The translations under genes were made by a program, and so were the position numbers. This document shows, in pieces, positions 22,465-24,873 of a DNA stretch of 24,873 nt. The stretch is from positions 1-24,873 of the forward strand of contig JBFWUW010000090.1 of NCBI GenBank assembly GCA_050247075.1. Reading direction: 5' to 3'. This stretch comes from JBFWUW01 sp050247075. Lineage in GTDB: Bacteria > Planctomycetota > Planctomycetia > Pirellulales > JBFWUW01. The notes under the pieces are model-generated. The model was not told the DNA's origin, did no database searches, and saw only the letters and a program-made list of their open reading frames with translations. Numbering within the stretch: the stretch's first letter is position 1; every line of letters begins with the position of its first letter.

Positions 22465-22510
22465 AGTGGGCGATACAGGACTCGAACCTGTGACCCCCAG
22501 CTTGTCGAGC
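22465..22510. repeat. attR: 46-bp core inside tRNA-Val
   Basis: Perfect copy of attL (10222-10267). It covers the tRNA 3' end through the 3' side of the anticodon stem, the anticodon loop and the first bases of the 5' anticodon stem strand. With the host 5' half on its right it restores a complete tRNA. Confidence 0.93.
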
Positions 22511-22540
22511 TGGTGCTCTAACCAACTGAGCTAATCGCCC
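22467..22540 (-). tRNA. tRNA-Val(GAC)
   Basis: 74 nt, read on the minus strand from GGGCGAT. Acceptor stem GGGCGAT pairs with ATCGCCC-like 3' bases (ATCGCCC then discriminator A); D arm TAGCTCAGTTGGTTAGAGC; anticodon stem CCAGC/GCTGG around loop TCGACAA gives anticodon GAC, which reads GUC valine codons; T arm has GGTTCGAGTCC. CCA is not encoded. All arms pair well, so the gene is functional despite the insertion in its 3' end. Confidence 0.95.
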
Positions 22541-22921
22541 GGGTGTGCCGTGGGCATTCTGCATGGGTTCCCTCAGCTCACTGAAGACAAATGTCCCGCG
22601 CGGAAGGTTCGGCGTCAAGGGCCGGGTCGGGTATCGCGGGCGGCCGAGCAAATGGAATGTCGAGCGATCCGGAACTAGCACGCAAAGCTGCAGAGCCGCG
22701 TAGACGCAAAGGAAAGCAAACCAATCGACAAGCTTCGCGTTTTCGCGGCAACGCGGCTTTGCGAAAAAAGACCCCTCGGGTTCGACTGGCCATGTTGTTC
22801 GTCGGCTACACGTCAACCGATTCACCACCTTGGCGCGGCTTGAAATCTCGTATGATCTGTATCAACACGCCCAGTTTGCGATCGAGGACTGCTAGCCTTA
22901 CGGTGTTGCCTCCGATAGGCT
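22541..22921. other. No convincing gene
   Basis: 380 bp between the tRNA and the membrane protein gene. A plus-strand open frame covers part of it (from 22591) but has no natural composition or domain and overlaps the next gene out of frame, so I reject it. It should contain the tRNA promoter (minus strand) and that of the following gene, though no clear boxes were identified. Confidence 0.55.
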
Positions 22922-24538
22922 ATGCCGAGCATGCCCGCTCATCATTCGACCCCAGAACCTTCAGGTACCGCGGTGGCGGTTCGCCCCGCCGAGGGGGCCG
23001 TCGCGCGCCGGCAAGGACTGTTGGAAACGGCGGCGATTTTTTTGATGTTTTGCCTGCACGCCGGGTGGGCAGCTCCCGACGTGAACGAAGCCCACTACCT
23101 GGGCAAGGCCAAGCATTACTGGGACGCTAGTTTTGCCCAGGGAGACTTCTTTTTTGAATCGGCCGATGCCCACGAGGTGTTCTATCGCGCGTGCGGCTGG
23201 CTGACCTTGTTTCTGTCGCTGCCAGCCGTGGCTTGGATGGGGCGGCTGGCCACCTGGTGGCTGTTGGCCTGGTCGTTCCGGCGGCTGTCGGCGGCGATTG
23301 TGCCGCAAGCCTGGTTAAGCGTGGTCGCGGCCGCCCTCTTCTTGGCGCTCTCTGAAAGCTGCCACATGGCCGGCGAGTGGGTGATTGGCGGCTTCGAGGC
23401 CAAGGGCTTTGCCTACGTGCTGGTCTTTTTGGCGCTAGAGGCTCTGGTCCGAGGATATTGGGCCCGTTCGCTGTGGCTGCTGGGGGCGGCTTCGTCGTTT
23501 CATGTGTTGGTCGGCGGCTGGACCGTAGTCGGCATGGCTTTCATGTGGCTGTTCGTGGGTCGAGAAGGTCGGCCATCCGCCAAGGAATTGACCCTGGGCC
23601 TGGCCGGCGGGCTTTTGCTGGCGCTGCCGGGTATTTGGCCGGCGCTGCGGTTGGAATGGGGCGTGGACCATGCGTTGGCCGACAAAGCCAATGAGATCTA
23701 CGTCTATCAGCGGTTGCGGCATCACTTAACGCCGACCGGCTTTGAACCTGACCAAACCCTGCGGCACTTGACGTTAATCGTGGTTTGGTTCGTGCTTTGT
23801 GCGCTGACACCCTACCAACCTGGCACGCGGCGTTTTCGCCTGCTGGTAACCGGCTGCATGTTGACCGGTTTCGTGGGGATGGGCGTGTGGTACGCCACCA
23901 AGAGCGACCCCGCATTGGCGGCCCGGCTGATGCGTTACTATTGGTTCCGCATGGGAGATTCTCTGTTGCCGGTGGGCGTGGGTATCTTGGCAATGTCCCA
24001 CATGGCCTACGCCCGGCAGTGGCTGGTCGGTTGGGGCAGCATGTTGCTGGGTGCGGCCATCGCCATCGGCGGAACCCATTTGTCGGGCTATGCCATTCAG
24101 CGGGCCACTCTGCCGGCCATACCGCGCGGCGACCGGCCGGGCAAGGTCCGCGATTACCACGGCTGGCGCGATGCCTGCGAATGGATTGCCAACTCGCCCG
24201 ACATTCCGGCCGATGCCCGCTTTATAACGCCGCGCATGGCGCAGACCTTCAAATGGCATACCGGCCGGGCCGAAGTGGCCTCGTGGAAAGATCTGCCACA
24301 AGACGCCGTCTCGATCGTGGAATGGTGGAGGCGGATGAAGCTGCTTCATTGGAGCAGTCCCAACCCCGACGATCCGGAAGGCCGCTGGCTATCGAGCCTG
24401 ACCGATCGCACGCCGCAAGAGTTACGGTTGCTGGGCGAGCAATTCAGCGCCCAGTTCTTGCTGACGGAAAGCGGCGAGCCGTTGGAACTGCCGCTGCTGT
24501 ACAGCAACGACTGGTACGCCGTGTACGACTTACGGTAG
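22922..24538 (+). CDS. Polytopic membrane protein, DUF6798-like
   Basis: 538 residues; ATG at 22922 (a second ATG at 22931 is possible). A soluble N-terminus of about 35 residues is followed by roughly ten hydrophobic segments up to about residue 400 (for example ETAAIFLMFCLHAG, LTLFLSLPAVAWMG, WLSVVAAALFLALS, LTLGLAGGLLLALPGIWPAL, LTLIVVWFVLCALTPY, SMLLGAAIAIGG). The early motif DVNEAHYLGKAKHYWD and the C-terminal soluble part (about 410-538, with YHGWRDACEWIANSPDIPAD and RFITPRMAQTFKWHTGRAE) match my memory of planctomycete DUF6798 proteins, which look like glycosyltransferase-type membrane proteins without a proven reaction. It would sit in the cytoplasmic membrane. It is a single-gene unit and part of the host, not the element. 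Confidence 0.8.
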   Translation: MPSMPAHHSTPEPSGTAVAVRPAEGAVARRQGLLETAAIFLMFCLHAGWAAPDVNEAHYLGKAKHYWDASFAQGDFFFESADAHEVFYRACGWLTLFLSLPAVAWMGRLATWWLLAWSFRRLSAAIVPQAWLSVVAAALFLALSESCHMAGEWVIGGFEAKGFAYVLVFLALEALVRGYWARSLWLLGAASSFHVLVGGWTVVGMAFMWLFVGREGRPSAKELTLGLAGGLLLALPGIWPALRLEWGVDHALADKANEIYVYQRLRHHLTPTGFEPDQTLRHLTLIVVWFVLCALTPYQPGTRRFRLLVTGCMLTGFVGMGVWYATKSDPALAARLMRYYWFRMGDSLLPVGVGILAMSHMAYARQWLVGWGSMLLGAAIAIGGTHLSGYAIQRATLPAIPRGDRPGKVRDYHGWRDACEWIANSPDIPADARFITPRMAQTFKWHTGRAEVASWKDLPQDAVSIVEWWRRMKLLHWSSPNPDDPEGRWLSSLTDRTPQELRLLGEQFSAQFLLTESGEPLELPLLYSNDWYAVYDLR

Positions 24539-24873
24539 GATAGGAATCCGTTTCACCCGTTGGCAGGGTCGCGGCTCACGAAAAACAGGTTGTTTTGTGC
24601 GGGCCAGAATTCCGCCTCGGCGGGCAACTCCGTAAAGCAAATTTCGGCCTCAAATCAAGCGTTTCAGAGAGCCTGGTCTAAAGAATGGAACGCGGATTGT
24701 CGCCGTCAGGAGACGGCTCCAACACGCCAAACGGCCACAATCATATGTAGGATCCGTCTCCTGACGGCGATAATCCGGGTTCTTGATAGCAGGCGTTCAT
24801 CATCGACTCTTGCCTCACAGCGTTGCTCGGCAGGCGAAACCCCCGTTTAGTATCGTGGCCCCGAAGGCGTTAC
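24539..24873. other. Intergenic region, no gene seen
   Basis: 335 bp to the window edge. No convincing reading frame. It contains the inverted repeat at 24701-24769. A gene may begin beyond the window. Confidence 0.6.
24701..24769. repeat. Inverted repeat of the 16-bp word, copies 2 and 3
   Basis: CGCCGTCAGGAGACGG (24701-24716) and its exact reverse complement CCGTCTCCTGACGGCG (24754-24769) are separated by 37 bp that include GGCCACAATC. The same 16-mer followed by GGCCACAATC occurs at 2283-2310. It can form a large hairpin (16-bp perfect stem) and may act as a terminator for the gene ending at 24538, or it is a mobile or REP-like repeat. Confidence 0.65.

Larger units (their letters stand above)
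10222..22510. mobile_element. 12.2-kb tRNA-Val-integrated element with terminase and capsid genes (satellite-like)
   Basis: Bounded by a perfect 46-bp direct repeat (10222-10267 and 22465-22510) that corresponds to the 3' part of tRNA-Val. The length from repeat to repeat is 12,243 bp. It contains, in order: a regulator, an unknown protein, an SF3 helicase, an excisionase-like protein, small and large terminase, an HK97 capsid protein, two unknown proteins, an HTH/alpha-CTD-like protein, an M41-like peptidase, a coiled-coil protein, then (minus) an XRE regulator with a possible cysteine protease, and finally a tyrosine integrase facing the tRNA. There is no room for an undetected portal or tail module, because the genes are packed and most are accounted for. 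The best reading is a capsid-forming phage satellite; a reduced prophage is the alternative. Confidence 0.85.

Noticed and set aside
10222..22510. Complete temperate prophage
   Set aside because: No portal, connector, tail, holin or lysin genes in 12.2 kb, although packaging, capsid, replication and integration genes are intact.
22591..23130. Plus-strand open frame of about 180 codons upstream of the membrane protein
   Set aside because: Overlaps the membrane protein gene out of frame, is rich in R, G and P, and has no ribosome binding site or domain.
24560..24850. Plus-strand open frame of about 96 codons
   Set aside because: It runs through the 16-bp inverted repeat, has no ribosome binding site and no protein-like pattern.

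Overview
The window looks like the chromosome of a planctomycete of the Pirellulales type. The evidence is a DUF1501 gene next to a very long PSCyt1/DUF1549/DUF1553 'planctomycete cytochrome' gene, an ECF sigma factor translationally coupled to a small membrane protein, a SWIM-finger ATP-dependent DNA ligase, a DUF6798-like polytopic membrane protein, and GC-rich DNA. No rRNA gene and no CRISPR array was seen.

Layout. 1-475: no convincing gene. 476-1481: ECF sigma factor and membrane partner. 1482-2855: gene-poor stretch with a possible broken ABC ATPase fragment, an AT-rich patch and three copies of a palindrome-rich ~118-bp repeat. 2914-8121 (minus): DUF1501 and PSCyt1/DUF1549/DUF1553 gene pair. 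8466-9491: DNA ligase. 9540-10108 (minus): relic of an integrase gene joined to a transposase fragment.

10222-22510 is the main interest: a 12.2-kb integrated element in the 3' end of a tRNA-Val(GAC) gene, bounded by a perfect 46-bp direct repeat. It carries a regulator, a P4/D5-type SF3 helicase followed by an origin-like inverted repeat, an excisionase-like protein, a probable small terminase, a complete large terminase, an HK97-fold major capsid protein, two unknown proteins, an HTH protein ending in an RNA polymerase alpha-CTD-like domain, an M41 (FtsH-peptidase)-like protein, a coiled-coil protein, an oppositely oriented XRE regulator plus possible cysteine protease, and a tyrosine integrase beside the tRNA. 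I see no portal, connector, tail, lysis or recognisable prohead protease gene. This gene content suggests a phage satellite that makes and packages its own capsid (comparable to capsid-forming PICIs) rather than a complete prophage. A reduced prophage remains the alternative.

How the element may work (inference): the integrase and the excisionase-like protein act at the tRNA attachment sites, helped by GGCTGTA half-site arrays near both ends; the helicase replicates the excised circle from the inverted-repeat locus; the two terminase subunits package DNA into the element's own capsid; tails, and perhaps the portal, come from elsewhere. Three DNA-binding proteins (10533, 18840, 21000 minus) are candidate switches.

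22541-22921 is gene-free; 22922-24538 is the DUF6798-like membrane protein; 24539-24873 is non-coding with an inverted repeat that recurs at 2283.
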